Source: Anaerorhabdus furcosa
Lineage (GTDB): Bacteria > Bacillota_I > Bacilli_A > Erysipelotrichales > Erysipelotrichaceae
Reading direction: 5' to 3'
DNA: 64,000 nucleotides
NCBI RefSeq assembly: GCF_900167375.1
Contig: NZ_FUWY01000002.1
Span: 186,001-250,000, forward strand
In this document: piece by piece, positions 35,306 to 45,604 of the stretch
Layout of the letters: each line of letters opens with the position of its first letter
How positions within the stretch are numbered: the stretch's first letter is position 1
The notes under the pieces: model-generated
The model's input: only the letters and a program-made list of their open reading frames with translations
The model's database searches: none
What the model was told of the DNA's origin: nothing
Position numbers and translations under genes: made by a program

Positions 35306-36073
35306 ATAATGAAGAAGATAAAAGTCAATTGTCACATCCAATGAGTTGAGATGATTGATTTTTTCTTTGTCATTCAACGATGTCTTATAGTAATAAGGTG
35401 TCATCATAAAGAGAGATTCGATATCCTTGTTATTATCTAAATGGATGGATTGAGTAATTCTAATTTCGTCAATGAATGATAAAGTAGTTAAGGAAGTGGG
35501 ACGATCATTTTTATAAGGGTTATTATAAATAGTTTCCTTCAATTCATAAAGATGGTTTTCAGCAGGGAATACGCAAAAGAAGTGGCCACCTTGTTTCAAA
35601 CATCGATTAACCTCACTTTCAGCTATGGGCGCAAATAATGTTGTTATGCAATCCACAGAGGAGGACTCAATAGGACAATCGAAAATAGAGGCAACACAAT
35701 ATTGTGTTATTTTGTCATGTTTACTTGCATAGAGAACGGCATCCTTTGATAGGTCTAAACCAATCTTATTTTTGCAAGGGAAATCTTTTGTATAATATCC
35801 TTCACCACAAGCTAAATCAAGAAGTGAAGAAGGTGCAATCTTACTAATTTGTCTATTTATCGTTTCTTTTAAACAAGCATAATATTCTTTCTCCAAGAAG
35901 GATGTACGTGCTTGTACCATTTCTTTATTATCTCCATGAATCTTGGAATTATTGGATATAAACAAATTTAAATAACCACTTTTTGAAAGATCAAAGTGAT
36001 GATTATGAATACAAGAAAAACTAGAATTTTCTTTGTACAGTTCACTTTTACAAATAGGACAACATAATTTCAT
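35294..36073 (-). CDS. rlmA: 23S rRNA guanine-N1 methyltransferase, RlmA type
   Basis: SAM-dependent methyltransferase of 259 residues. An N-terminal zinc finger (CPIC, then C and HNHH) recognises rRNA. GYLNLF and a following MVQARTSFLEKEYY are typical of RrmA/TlrB. The SAM site is LLDLACGEGYYT. In Gram-positive bacteria this family modifies helix 35 of 23S rRNA (G748, RlmAII), which can affect macrolide binding; which of G745 and G748 is the target cannot be read here. Confidence 0.85.
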   Translation of the reverse strand: MKLCCPICKSELYKENSSFSCIHNHHFDLSKSGYLNLFISNNSKIHGDNKEMVQARTSFLEKEYYACLKETINRQISKIAPSSLLDLACGEGYYTKDFPCKNKIGLDLSKDAVLYASKHDKITQYCVASIFDCPIESSSVDCITTLFAPIAESEVNRCLKQGGHFFCVFPAENHLYELKETIYNNPYKNDRPTSLTTLSFIDEIRITQSIHLDNNKDIESLFMMTPYYYKTSLNDKEKINHLNSLDVTIDFYLLHYKKD

Positions 36074-36179
36074 AAAATACCTCTGTGTCTAATTGTAACA
36101 TGGCTTCTTTTAATAAAATAGCGTACTTTCTTAATTTTTTTTAGCCTATGCTATAATAAAAAATGAAAGGGTGGGTAGG

Positions 36180-36845
36180 ATGACAATTCAAAGGAAAAAA
36201 TTTGCGGAGGGATATTGCTTCGAGAAAATATTCGCATTCTTTATGGTAGGTTGCATTATTGGTGTAGTTTATGAAACAATACTCGCTTTCGTAACACAAC
36301 ATGGTTTACTACAACCACATGTTGGCTTAATTTATGGACCATTTAATCCAGTATATGGAATTGGATTTTCATTGTTTTATATTTTATTGGGAAAAAATAC
36401 TGAGTCTCGAAATGGATGGGTAACTTATATTTATTGTTGCTTAATTGGAGGAGCTACTGAATACTTAATTAGTTATTTGGAACAAGTTTTCCTTCATACA
36501 CAAGCATGGAATTATTCTCATTTGTTTCTTAATATTCAAGGTAGAACAACAGTTCCATTTATGCTATTTTGGGGGCTAGGTGGTTATGTCTTATTGCGTT
36601 GGGTTTATCCAGCATTATCAAAATTCATTGAGCAATTTCCTTACCAGTTGGGTAAGAAAATAACGACTTTTTTGGTTGTCTTCATCTTGTTTGATAGCAT
36701 TGTGACTTTCTTAGCAGTTTATCGTCAATCTCAACGTGAACTAGGAGTACCTGCAACTAACTTAGTTGCGGAGTTATGTGATTATTATTTTCCCAATGAT
36801 GTGATGGATAAAATTTTTCAAAATGTGCATGAGGTGAAAAAATAA
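36180..36845 (+). CDS. CmpB-like (putative ABC transporter type IV) membrane protein
   Basis: Product of 221 residues with about five membrane helices, recognised from GCIIGVVYETIL, GLIYGPFNPVYGIG and TEYLISYLEQVFLHTQAWNY. The family is named for ABC transporters but usually stands alone, and its function is unknown. An in-frame GTG three codons upstream overlaps the ribosome binding site; the ATG is preferred. The next membrane-protein gene starts one base after its stop. Confidence 0.75.
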   Translation: MTIQRKKFAEGYCFEKIFAFFMVGCIIGVVYETILAFVTQHGLLQPHVGLIYGPFNPVYGIGFSLFYILLGKNTESRNGWVTYIYCCLIGGATEYLISYLEQVFLHTQAWNYSHLFLNIQGRTTVPFMLFWGLGGYVLLRWVYPALSKFIEQFPYQLGKKITTFLVVFILFDSIVTFLAVYRQSQRELGVPATNLVAELCDYYFPNDVMDKIFQNVHEVKK

Positions 36846-36846
36846 G

Positions 36847-37233
36847 ATGAAGAAATTATTTAAAATATGTAGTGCTATTATGTTAGTAGAAGGTAGTTTG
36901 GGAATAATAATTAGTTTAGGTATTCTTTTATTTACACAACTTTCTTCATTATACGTCGCTGTAACAATCATTAGTATTTTGATTCCAGGAGTTTTGTCTT
37001 TCTTAACAGGATTATTTGGTTGGATGAAAAAATCATATCATCTATTAATTACCTTGGGCACGTTATCATTAATGATCAAAGGGATGCTTTCTTTCCAAGG
37101 TTATAATGGGATTATACCTATTTTGCAATATAGTGATTTAATCATTCCTGGTGCTTATTTGGTTTTGGTATTGTTGATTAATCATGACAAAATAAATGAG
37201 GAGATTGTTGAAGAAACTAATGAGAATGTCTGA
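36847..37233 (+). CDS. Small integral membrane protein of unknown function
   Basis: Product of 128 residues with four hydrophobic segments and an acidic C-terminal tail (NEEIVEETNENV). No family recognised. The GAGGTGAAAAAATAAG that ends the previous gene serves as ribosome binding site, so translation is coupled to the CmpB-like gene. Confidence 0.6.
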   Translation: MKKLFKICSAIMLVEGSLGIIISLGILLFTQLSSLYVAVTIISILIPGVLSFLTGLFGWMKKSYHLLITLGTLSLMIKGMLSFQGYNGIIPILQYSDLIIPGAYLVLVLLINHDKINEEIVEETNENV

Positions 37234-37286
37234 AACGTATAGAATTCATTTTGCAAAACAAGTATAATGTTTACGAGGTGGAAATT

Positions 37287-37721
37287 ATGACAAAAATATT
37301 AGGTAAAATCACATTACAAAATGGGGCAGAGCTACCATTTGAACTTTATCCAGATGAAGCTCCAAAAACAGTAGAAAATTTTGTTAAATTAATTAAAGAA
37401 GGGTATTATAACGGAAAAACATTTCATCGTGTCATTCCAGGATTTGTTTCTCAAGGTGGATGTCCTTATGGAACAGGTTCAGGGGATTTAGGGTATACAA
37501 TACCTTGTGAAACACAAAAAAACCCACATAAACATATACCAGGAGCATTGTCTATGGCACATCGTGGTAAAGATACAGGGTGTTGTCAATTTTTTATCGT
37601 TCATGAAGCACAACCGCATTTGGATGGTGTTCATACAGTATTTGGCTTAGTTACTGATAACTTAGGTGCTGTTCGAAACATGAAAAATGGCGATGTCATG
37701 GAAAAAGTAGAAATTCTTTAG
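37287..37721 (+). CDS. Cyclophilin-type peptidyl-prolyl isomerase
   Basis: Cytosolic cyclophilin of 144 residues, compact bacterial type. FHRVIPGFVSQGG carries the catalytic Arg, followed by GTGSG, LSMAHRGKDTGCCQFFI and LDGVHTVFG. No signal peptide. CGAGGTGGAAATT supports the ATG at 37287; an in-frame start 12 codons upstream has none. Confidence 0.93.
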   Translation: MTKILGKITLQNGAELPFELYPDEAPKTVENFVKLIKEGYYNGKTFHRVIPGFVSQGGCPYGTGSGDLGYTIPCETQKNPHKHIPGALSMAHRGKDTGCCQFFIVHEAQPHLDGVHTVFGLVTDNLGAVRNMKNGDVMEKVEIL

Positions 37722-37730
37722 ACGACAAAT

Positions 37731-38600
37731 ATGAATTCAGTAACGATTAAGAAATATTTCATGGTTCTTTTGGGATGTACCATGTTTTCGCTTGCGACAA
37801 ACTTGTTTATTATTCCTCATGGACTTTATAATGGTGGCTTTGTTGGGGTAGCTCAACTTGTTATCGAGGTATTAAACCGTTTTACTCCTGTTAATTTATC
37901 AAATAACTTAACAGGGATGATTAACTTTATTATCAACATTCCAATCTTCTTATTTACATATCGTGTTTTAAGTAAGAAATTCTTCTTTGCATCTTTAATT
38001 GGTATGTTGACAATTACTGTTACATTATCTATTATTCCTATTTCTACTGTTCCAATATTAACAGATACATTAGCATCTTGTTTAATTGGTGCGATATTAG
38101 GTGGATTAGGAATTGGATTAACACTCCAAAATGGAGGAAGTGGTGGTGGTATGGATATTTTAGGTGTCTATGCTGCTTTGAAATGGAAGGGTTTCAGTGT
38201 TGGTAAACTTCAACTATTCATCAATGTTTTTATCTATTTGATGTGTGCTATTCTATTCTCTCTTCCAACTGCAATTTATTCAATCATCTTCCAATTCTTG
38301 TTTTCGATGGTTATCGATAAGATTCATTATCAAAATATAGAAATTAATGCCATGGTTTTTTCTAAGAATAAAGAAATCAAACACAGAATTAACAGTGAAA
38401 TGGGACGTGGTGTAACATTTTGGAAGGGTTTTGGAGCTTATACAAACGATGAAACAGAAGTTTTTGTTGTTGTAGTAAGTAAACTGGAAATTCATCATTT
38501 AGAAAAATTAATTCGTGAAATGGATAATAAAGCATTTATTATTTTCTCAGAAAGCTATCGTGTTTCAGGTGGTTTTGAGAAGCGATTGGTTGAAAAATAG
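37731..38600 (+). CDS. YitT family membrane protein (with C-terminal DUF2179)
   Basis: Product of 289 residues: five to six N-terminal helices with IPHGLYNGGFVGVAQL and TLQNGGSGGGMDILGVY, followed by a soluble domain (about 205-285) ending in SESYRVSGGF. The family is widespread in Bacillota and its function is unknown. It starts nine bases after the cyclophilin stop, with only a weak ribosome binding site. Confidence 0.88.
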   Translation: MNSVTIKKYFMVLLGCTMFSLATNLFIIPHGLYNGGFVGVAQLVIEVLNRFTPVNLSNNLTGMINFIINIPIFLFTYRVLSKKFFFASLIGMLTITVTLSIIPISTVPILTDTLASCLIGAILGGLGIGLTLQNGGSGGGMDILGVYAALKWKGFSVGKLQLFINVFIYLMCAILFSLPTAIYSIIFQFLFSMVIDKIHYQNIEINAMVFSKNKEIKHRINSEMGRGVTFWKGFGAYTNDETEVFVVVVSKLEIHHLEKLIREMDNKAFIIFSESYRVSGGFEKRLVEK

Positions 38601-38606
38601 AACTTG

Positions 38607-38642
38607 AACTAGTATGAATGTAATTCAAACTAGTTTTTTTTC
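38607..38642 (+). terminator. Terminator after yitT-like gene
   Basis: AACTAGT / ACTAGTT stem with a 15-base loop, followed by eight T residues. Confidence 0.8.
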
Positions 38643-38752
38643 TGGTTAATGTGGAAATAAAAATAGAGAATTTTACAATGAAACATGCATGTAAGAGGTT
38701 ACAATGCTTTGAAGGCTATGATAAACTAAAGTCAGATACTAGGAGGAAAGTT

Positions 38753-40384
38753 ATGCGTGATACAATTTATGTGACAGGACATAGAAATCCTGACACTGAT
38801 TCTATTTGTTCAGCAATTGCTTATGCAAATCTAAAAGAGCAAATGGGAATACCTGCAGTAGCGTGCCGAATTGGCGAGCTAAATACCGAAACGTCCTATG
38901 TTTTAAAGAAATTTGATGTGCAAGCACCTTTGCTTATTGAAAATGCAAAATGCCGTCTTGAAGATATCGATATTGATACAGCTTCATTAATCCATCCAGA
39001 GCTAACGATTAAGCGAGCTTGGGAAAAGATAACTCTTGGAAAGAATAAGAGTTTATTTGTAGTGGATGCTGAAAACAATCTATTAGGAGTTGTTTCAATG
39101 TCCAATATTTCAGATGTTCAAATGAAAGATATTGATGAAGTTAGGGAGTTAATGAAAACAGTTCCACTTTCAAATATTACGGAAACAATTGAAGGTGAAT
39201 TACTAGTTACACCTGAAAATTATCATTGTGATGGTGAAGTAAAAATTATGATTTCTAGAAATAATAATTTCTTGGATGAGGAATTTGAAGATAGCATCAT
39301 TATTATGAGTGATAATGAAGAACTACAAGAAAAAGCAATTGATAAAAATGTTGCGTGTCTTATTATTACAGAAGATAAAATAGTTTCTGATAAGATATTG
39401 AATAAGGCTAGAGAAAACAATGTTGCAATCATTACGACTGAATATGATGCAATGAAAGTAGCTCGTACAATTTATCAAACACCGCCAGTTTCGATGATTA
39501 TGACAAAAGAAATTGTTACATTTAAAATCACTGATTATGTTGATGATGTATCAAAAAGAATGAGTAAAACTCGTTATCGTTCATATCCTGTTGTCGATCG
39601 TAAGGGGTGTGTTATTGGAGCTGTTTCTCGTTTCCATTTATTTTCATATAATAGAAAGAAATTCATCTTACTTGATCATAATGAAGCATCACAAAGTGTT
39701 GAATCATTGGAAGTAGCAGATGTATTAGAAATTATTGATCATCATCGTATAGGTGATATTGAAACAAACAATCCAATTAACTTTAGAAACCAAAATCTTG
39801 GAAGTACATCAAGCATTATTGCATTAATGTACAAAGAACATGGAGTTAAGCCAACCAAAACTATTGCTAGTCTATTGTGTTGTGCAATTATATCAGATAC
39901 CATGAACTTCAATAGTCCAACAACAACTTCAGTTGATAAAGAAATTGCGGGTGAACTTGCAATCATTGCAGAATTGGACTTAGAACAATTATCAATTGAA
40001 ATGTTTGAAGCGGTTGCAACATTAAGAGGATTATCATTCAGTGAGATTCTCTATAATGACTTCAAAGAATATTCAATGGAAGGATTTAGAATTGCAATTG
40101 GACAAATTAATATTCTAGATATTAAAGAGCTAGAGATTATACGTAGAGAATTTGTATCATATATGGATAAAATCAATGCAATCAATAAATATGATTTACT
40201 TGTCATGACATTTACTAATGTTGAAGGAAAAGGATCAAACTTCATTTATATGGGTAAATTGGCATGGGTTGTTGAAGAAATATTTGATGGTAAAAAGGAG
40301 AATGAAGTTTTATTTGCGAAAGATATTGTATCACGCAAGAAACAAATTATTCCAAGACTCGCAGCTGCACTTAAATTAGCGTAA
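38753..40384 (+). CDS. ppaC: Manganese-dependent inorganic pyrophosphatase with CBS and DRTGG domains
   Basis: Family II pyrophosphatase of 543 residues, the regulated long form. The N-terminal DHH portion has GHRNPDTDSICSAIAY. A CBS repeat (about 65-115) is followed by a DRTGG-like domain (about 125-225) and a second CBS repeat with YRSYPVVDRKGCVIGAVS (about 250-300). The DHH motif itself, IDHHRIGD, comes next, then the DHHA2 domain. CBS pairs in this family bind AMP or ADP (inhibitory) and ATP or diadenosine polyphosphates (activating). AGGAGGAAAGTT fixes the ATG; an in-frame ATG 34 codons upstream has no ribosome binding site. Confidence 0.93.
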   Translation: MRDTIYVTGHRNPDTDSICSAIAYANLKEQMGIPAVACRIGELNTETSYVLKKFDVQAPLLIENAKCRLEDIDIDTASLIHPELTIKRAWEKITLGKNKSLFVVDAENNLLGVVSMSNISDVQMKDIDEVRELMKTVPLSNITETIEGELLVTPENYHCDGEVKIMISRNNNFLDEEFEDSIIIMSDNEELQEKAIDKNVACLIITEDKIVSDKILNKARENNVAIITTEYDAMKVARTIYQTPPVSMIMTKEIVTFKITDYVDDVSKRMSKTRYRSYPVVDRKGCVIGAVSRFHLFSYNRKKFILLDHNEASQSVESLEVADVLEIIDHHRIGDIETNNPINFRNQNLGSTSSIIALMYKEHGVKPTKTIASLLCCAIISDTMNFNSPTTTSVDKEIAGELAIIAELDLEQLSIEMFEAVATLRGLSFSEILYNDFKEYSMEGFRIAIGQINILDIKELEIIRREFVSYMDKINAINKYDLLVMTFTNVEGKGSNFIYMGKLAWVVEEIFDGKKENEVLFAKDIVSRKKQIIPRLAAALKLA

Positions 40385-40385
40385 A

Positions 40386-40424
40386 AAAATACTCTATAGG
40401 ACTAATTATCCTGTAGAGTATTTT
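40386..40424. terminator. Bidirectional terminator, pyrophosphatase and mgtE
   Basis: AAAATACTCTA / TAGAGTATTTT plus an inner AGGA/TCCT pair. The mgtE stop codon overlaps the right arm. Confidence 0.85.
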
Positions 40425-41766
40425 ATATTAGATAAGGTAATAATAAGGTTGCTAGACCTAAGAATACAAAGAAGCCAAGCACATCCGTGGCAGTAGTAAC
40501 AAATACACTGGATGCAAGTGCGGGATCAACATTGCATTTCTTTAAAAATAATGGAACTGTGTAGCCAGATACAGTAGCGATAACTAAATTCGATACCATT
40601 GCAGCACCTGCAACAAATCCCAAATATGGATTACCATAGAACAAGTAACATCCTAAGGCAACAACACTACCTAGTGCTAAACCAGTGGTTAAACCAACGC
40701 CAAATTCCTTTAGGAATACTTTTCTAGCATTTTCACCAGTTAATTCACCAAGTGCAATACCACGTACGATGATAGTTAATGACTGAGTACCGGCATTACC
40801 ACCCATACCTGCAATGATTGGGTTAATTGCAGCTAGTGCAACAACTGCTTCAATTGTAGGAGAGAATAGTGCGACAACACTTGCGGCTAGAACTGCAGTT
40901 ACCAAGTTAACAGTTAGCCAAGGTAGTCGCGAACGTATGGATTCAAGCAAAGTACCATCTACTTTTTCTTCTGCGTCTAATCCTGCCATACGGTGGATAT
41001 CTTCAGTAGCTTCTTCTTTGATGATATCGATGATGTCATCAATTGTAATAACTCCTTTAATAACTTCATTATGGTCAATTACAGGAATCATGACATAGTC
41101 ATATTTATCTAACATACGTGCAACTTCTTCTTGGTCATCATCCACATGTACAGAGTGAACATTGGGATTTGTAATCTCTGATATAAGGATATTAAAGGGC
41201 GAAGAGACTAAGTCACGTAAAGAAACTACACCTTTTAAAACTTCATCTTTATCTGTTACATAAAGGTAATATGCCATTTCTGCACTGTGTGCTACTTGTT
41301 GAAGATATTCCAATGTTTTTTGTACTGTCTTGTTGTCATGAATACTAATAAATTCAGTAGCCATAATACCACCGGCAGTATCTGGTGCATAGGACATTAA
41401 TTCTTGAACTTCTTTTACATCTTCTTTTGACATCTTACTCAAGACATCTTTACTTTCCTCTTCATCCAATGTTTGGACAAAGTCTGCAATTTCATCAGAA
41501 GACATTTCTTCAAGAATTTCTTTTTGACGGTTTGCGGAGAATTGTATCAATAATTCATAAATATCTTCATCATCTTCTTCATCTAAAAGGTGAGCGATAT
41601 CTTCGTCAGATAATCGATTTAATATCTTGATTGCGTCATCATCATATTCGTGAATAACACTTAAAAGATCCACGGGGTGGATAAATTCAATCATTTCTTC
41701 AAAATCATGATTATTTGCATTTAATAAAAAATTCTTTAATTCGTCTTTTGTGATTTCTAAATTCAT
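40423..41766 (-). CDS. mgtE: Magnesium transporter MgtE
   Basis: Mg2+ channel of 447 residues. The N domain (about 20-125) is acidic and repeat-like, and a CBS pair (about 130-250, with TAGGIMATEF and YDYVMIPVID) follows. A membrane domain of five helices has NPIIAGMGGNAGTQ and a C-terminal TDVLGFF. Mg2+ bound between the N and CBS domains closes the pore in known MgtE. The 5' leader of about 110 bases contains competing hairpins. GAGGAGGAATTT precedes the ATG. Confidence 0.94.
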   Translation of the reverse strand: MNLEITKDELKNFLLNANNHDFEEMIEFIHPVDLLSVIHEYDDDAIKILNRLSDEDIAHLLDEEDDEDIYELLIQFSANRQKEILEEMSSDEIADFVQTLDEEESKDVLSKMSKEDVKEVQELMSYAPDTAGGIMATEFISIHDNKTVQKTLEYLQQVAHSAEMAYYLYVTDKDEVLKGVVSLRDLVSSPFNILISEITNPNVHSVHVDDDQEEVARMLDKYDYVMIPVIDHNEVIKGVITIDDIIDIIKEEATEDIHRMAGLDAEEKVDGTLLESIRSRLPWLTVNLVTAVLAASVVALFSPTIEAVVALAAINPIIAGMGGNAGTQSLTIIVRGIALGELTGENARKVFLKEFGVGLTTGLALGSVVALGCYLFYGNPYLGFVAGAAMVSNLVIATVSGYTVPLFLKKCNVDPALASSVFVTTATDVLGFFVFLGLATLLLPYLI

Positions 41767-41795
41767 TAAATTCCTCCTCTTTTCAAGAAAGAACT

Positions 41796-41862
41796 TTACC
41801 TAATTGGTAAGAACTTTCGGGTAAAATACTCTGTTTACTATTATCGCCTTCCACTTCTTACC
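41796..41862 (-). promoter_or_regulatory. Structured mgtE leader with mutually exclusive hairpins
   Basis: On the minus strand the leader has GGTAAGAA (near 41855-41862), TTCTTACC (near 41806-41813) and GGTAA (41796-41800). The middle element can pair with either the first (eight pairs) or the last (TTACC/GGTAA, five-base loop). The last pairing forms shortly before the ribosome binding site. No M-box core was recognised. Confidence 0.45.
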
Positions 41863-41881
41863 ACCTCACTTGTGCTACTTA

Positions 41882-41887
41882 ATTATA
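41882..41887 (-). promoter_or_regulatory. Likely -10 box (TATAAT) of mgtE
   Basis: Perfect TATAAT on the minus strand. The -35 region is poor. The implied leader is about 110 bases. Confidence 0.5.
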
Positions 41888-41913
41888 GACTTTATAACCT
41901 ATAAAATATATAG

Positions 41914-41937
41914 AAAAAGTGTAAATTTACACTTTTC
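41914..41937. terminator. Terminator after queH
   Basis: AAAAGTGTAAA / TTTACACTTTT, a perfect 22-base palindrome that includes the queH stop codon, followed on the minus strand by a T run. Confidence 0.75.
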
Positions 41938-42595
41938 TTTTTAAATATTCTTGATATGAGAAAATGCATCCACAATACTGTTGTCGATATAAATTATATT
42001 GCATGGATAGTTCTCTTCCTCGATCGATTCCTTGCTTCTTTTTGAAATCAGAATAGAAGTACTTAACAGTAGGAAACTGTGCTTGTAATTTTGATCCAAT
42101 CTCATTTAGTTTCTGACTATCTTTTTGTCGTGAAATTGTCATCACGGTGGTAAAGTAATCAAATTGATGATTGGCTGCATATTGATAAGCTTCATGCATT
42201 CGAAGTGTATAACAAGTGATACAACGCATGCTACCTTCTGGATAATCCTTGAGTGGTTCTAGCTTCTTCGTGTATTCTTCGTTATTGTAAGGTACCTCTA
42301 CTAATTGTATAGGATGTGAATTAGTTGAATTGATTTTCTCCAAATAATTCTTTAGTTCATTTAACCGGCGATGATATTCATCACTGGGATAGATGTTTGA
42401 ATTGTTATAGAGTATCGTGCAATCAAATACTTCACTTAGAAATTCCAATGGAAATGTTGCGCAAGGCGCACAACAAGCATGGAGTAATAATTTTGGACGA
42501 TATCCTTTTCTTTTTATTTCATCAATTTCATCAAGACTTTGTTGGTAGTAATTCACTTTGTTATTGCTTTTTTGAATTGCTGGGAATTTACTCAT
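41927..42595 (-). CDS. queH: Epoxyqueuosine reductase QueH
   Basis: Non-cobalamin epoxyqueuosine reductase of 222 residues (former DUF208) that catalyses the last step of queuosine synthesis on tRNA. The cysteine pattern is visible in [27 protein letters not shown] and QYCGCIFS, which hold an iron-sulfur cluster and a second metal. Its start overlaps the end of queA by eight bases. With queA and tgt it completes the tRNA-level steps. Confidence 0.93.
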   Translation of the reverse strand: MSKFPAIQKSNNKVNYYQQSLDEIDEIKRKGYRPKLLLHACCAPCATFPLEFLSEVFDCTILYNNSNIYPSDEYHRRLNELKNYLEKINSTNSHPIQLVEVPYNNEEYTKKLEPLKDYPEGSMRCITCYTLRMHEAYQYAANHQFDYFTTVMTISRQKDSQKLNEIGSKLQAQFPTVKYFYSDFKKKQGIDRGRELSMQYNLYRQQYCGCIFSYQEYLKRKV

Positions 42596-43616
42596 TTGTA
42601 ATCATCATGCAATCACCAAAGGAGAAGAAACGATACTCTTTGTCAATTGCTTCTTTGTAAGCTTTGAAGATTAAGTCTTTTGATGCAAAAGATGAAATCA
42701 TCATAATAAGAGTTGATTTTGGTAAATGAAAATTTGTGATGATACAATCAACTGCTTCCCATTTATAACCTGGGAAAATAAAAATATCGGTTTCACCATG
42801 GCATTCCTTGAAAGTACCATAAGTTTTATAGATTGCTTCAAGTGTCCTGGTACTTGTGGTACCTACTGAAATGATACGACGTCCTTCTTGTTTTGCAAGA
42901 TTGCATAAATCAGCTGTTTCTTGTGACATCCAATATAATTCAGAATGCATAATGTGATCTTCAATTGTTTCAGTATCCATTGGTCTAAATGTTCCTAGTC
43001 CTACATGTAGAGTTACATCGGTTATTATTACACCTTTCTCACGAAGTTGATCAAAGATTTCATCTGTGAAATGAAGACCAGCAGTTGGTGCAGCAGCACT
43101 TCCTTTTATTTTTGCATAAACAGTTTGATAGCGTTCAGCATCATCAAGTTTTTCTGTAATATAGGGAGGAAGAGGTACTTGGCCTAAATTTTCAAGAATT
43201 TCCATGAAAATGCCATCATAAATCATTCTCATTTTTCGAATCCCTTTATCACCAATGCCAATGCATTCTGCTTTGAGTTCACCTTCATTGAAAGAAATTA
43301 CAGTTCCAAGTTTAACAACTCGTGCATTACCAACAAGACATTCCCATAGATCACCTTCTTGTTTAAGCAACAATAACTCAACATGGGCACCTGTTTCTTC
43401 TTTTGTACCAAATAATCTAGCTGGAATTACGCGTGTGTTATTTCGAACAAGGACATCGCCTTTTTTAAAGTAATTCACAATATCATAAAAATGTTTATGT
43501 TCAAGTTCTCCAGTATTTTTATGGACAACTAGTAAACGACTTGTAGTTCTATCATCTAAAGGATGTTGAGCAATTAAACTCTCAGGTAATTCAAAATCAA
43601 ATTCACTCGTTTTCAA
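42588..43616 (-). CDS. queA: S-adenosylmethionine:tRNA ribosyltransferase-isomerase QueA
   Basis: Product of 342 residues that transfers the ribosyl group of SAM to preQ1-modified tRNA to form epoxyqueuosine. Marks are the start [47 protein letters not shown] and [11 protein letters not shown]. It lies two bases after tgt in the same operon, followed by queH. Confidence 0.95.
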   Translation of the reverse strand: MKTSEFDFELPESLIAQHPLDDRTTSRLLVVHKNTGELEHKHFYDIVNYFKKGDVLVRNNTRVIPARLFGTKEETGAHVELLLLKQEGDLWECLVGNARVVKLGTVISFNEGELKAECIGIGDKGIRKMRMIYDGIFMEILENLGQVPLPPYITEKLDDAERYQTVYAKIKGSAAAPTAGLHFTDEIFDQLREKGVIITDVTLHVGLGTFRPMDTETIEDHIMHSELYWMSQETADLCNLAKQEGRRIISVGTTSTRTLEAIYKTYGTFKECHGETDIFIFPGYKWEAVDCIITNFHLPKSTLIMMISSFASKDLIFKAYKEAIDKEYRFFSFGDCMMITNE

Positions 43617-43618
43617 AA

Positions 43619-44824
<1,206 letters not shown>

Positions 44825-44840
44825 CTATGTAGGTGATTGT

Positions 44841-45305
44841 ATGAAATCGAAGACATTAAAAATTAGAAATATTCCTAATGAACCACCAATTATTGCAACA
44901 GTAAGTGTAAAACCAACACCAGCTTTAACCGCAATGATGTTTATTAGTTTTATCATGATTATTTTTAATCAAATCTTTTCCTATATGGGAGTATTGTTAT
45001 TTGGATTATCATCCTTCTGTTTGTTTGTTTTACCAGATAGAAAATTAATTGAATTTACTCATGATTATATCATTCTTTATAATTGTAAAGAACGAGGAGA
45101 TTGTACATTAATTTATTGGGAAGATATTCTAACTTGGCAATATATCTGGCGAGCTGATCGTGATGAATTGAGAATTGAGCTAGTGGATCATACAATCGAA
45201 TCAATCGAGTGCTATTCGAAGAAAACAGTTGTACCCTTGCTTCGAGCATTTGTTAGAGAAAAAGAAAAAATTATTCAAAAAGGAAAGCGAGTTAAGGTGG
45301 CATGA
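44841..45305 (+). CDS. Conserved small membrane protein of unknown function
   Basis: Product of 154 residues with two hydrophobic segments (about 28-48 and 50-65) and a soluble C-terminal half containing LIYWEDILTWQYIWRADRDE, a PH-like pattern. No family assigned. GTAGGTGATTGT precedes the ATG. Its end overlaps the start of the ArsR-type regulator by four bases (ATGA). Confidence 0.6.
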   Translation: MKSKTLKIRNIPNEPPIIATVSVKPTPALTAMMFISFIMIIFNQIFSYMGVLLFGLSSFCLFVLPDRKLIEFTHDYIILYNCKERGDCTLIYWEDILTWQYIWRADRDELRIELVDHTIESIECYSKKTVVPLLRAFVREKEKIIQKGKRVKVA

Positions 45306-45595
45306 AATCAATGGATGTAGAGTTTCAATATGAAGAAATGTCTTTGTTGTTTAAAATGTTCTCAGATAGCACACGTTTGAAAATTCTTCATTTGTTATTT
45401 GAACAAGAACGTTGTGTCAGTGATTTTATTGAAGAACTTCAAATGAGTCAATCGGCAGTATCTCATCAGCTTGCAACACTTAAAAAAACCCATCTTATTA
45501 AATCTCGTAAGGCAGGGAAGAATGTTTATTACTCTTTAGCAGATGAGCATATTGTCAGTATTTTTAAAATGGCTTTAGACCATGTCAATGAATAG
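45302..45595 (+). CDS. ArsR/SmtB-type regulator with an alpha-5 zinc site
   Basis: Winged-helix repressor of 97 residues. The HTH is at about 40-65 (SDFIEELQMSQSAVSHQLAT) and the wing at KSRKAGKNVYYSL. The C-terminal helix reads DEHIVSIFKMALDHVNE, matching the D-x-H-x10-H-x2-E/H metal site of SmtB and CzrA, which sense Zn2+ or Co2+. The alpha-3 cysteine pair ELCVCD of CadC-like sensors is not conserved (ERCVSD). It is in an apparent operon between a membrane protein and an FMN enzyme. The natural target is not evident. Confidence 0.88.
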   Translation: MKSMDVEFQYEEMSLLFKMFSDSTRLKILHLLFEQERCVSDFIEELQMSQSAVSHQLATLKKTHLIKSRKAGKNVYYSLADEHIVSIFKMALDHVNE

Positions 45596-45604
45596 GAGAG
45601 AAAA

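Noticed and set aside
41767-41890. Mg2+ M-box riboswitch upstream of mgtE
   Set aside because: The conserved M-box core could not be found by eye; only competing hairpins are visible, so it is listed as an unnamed structured leader.
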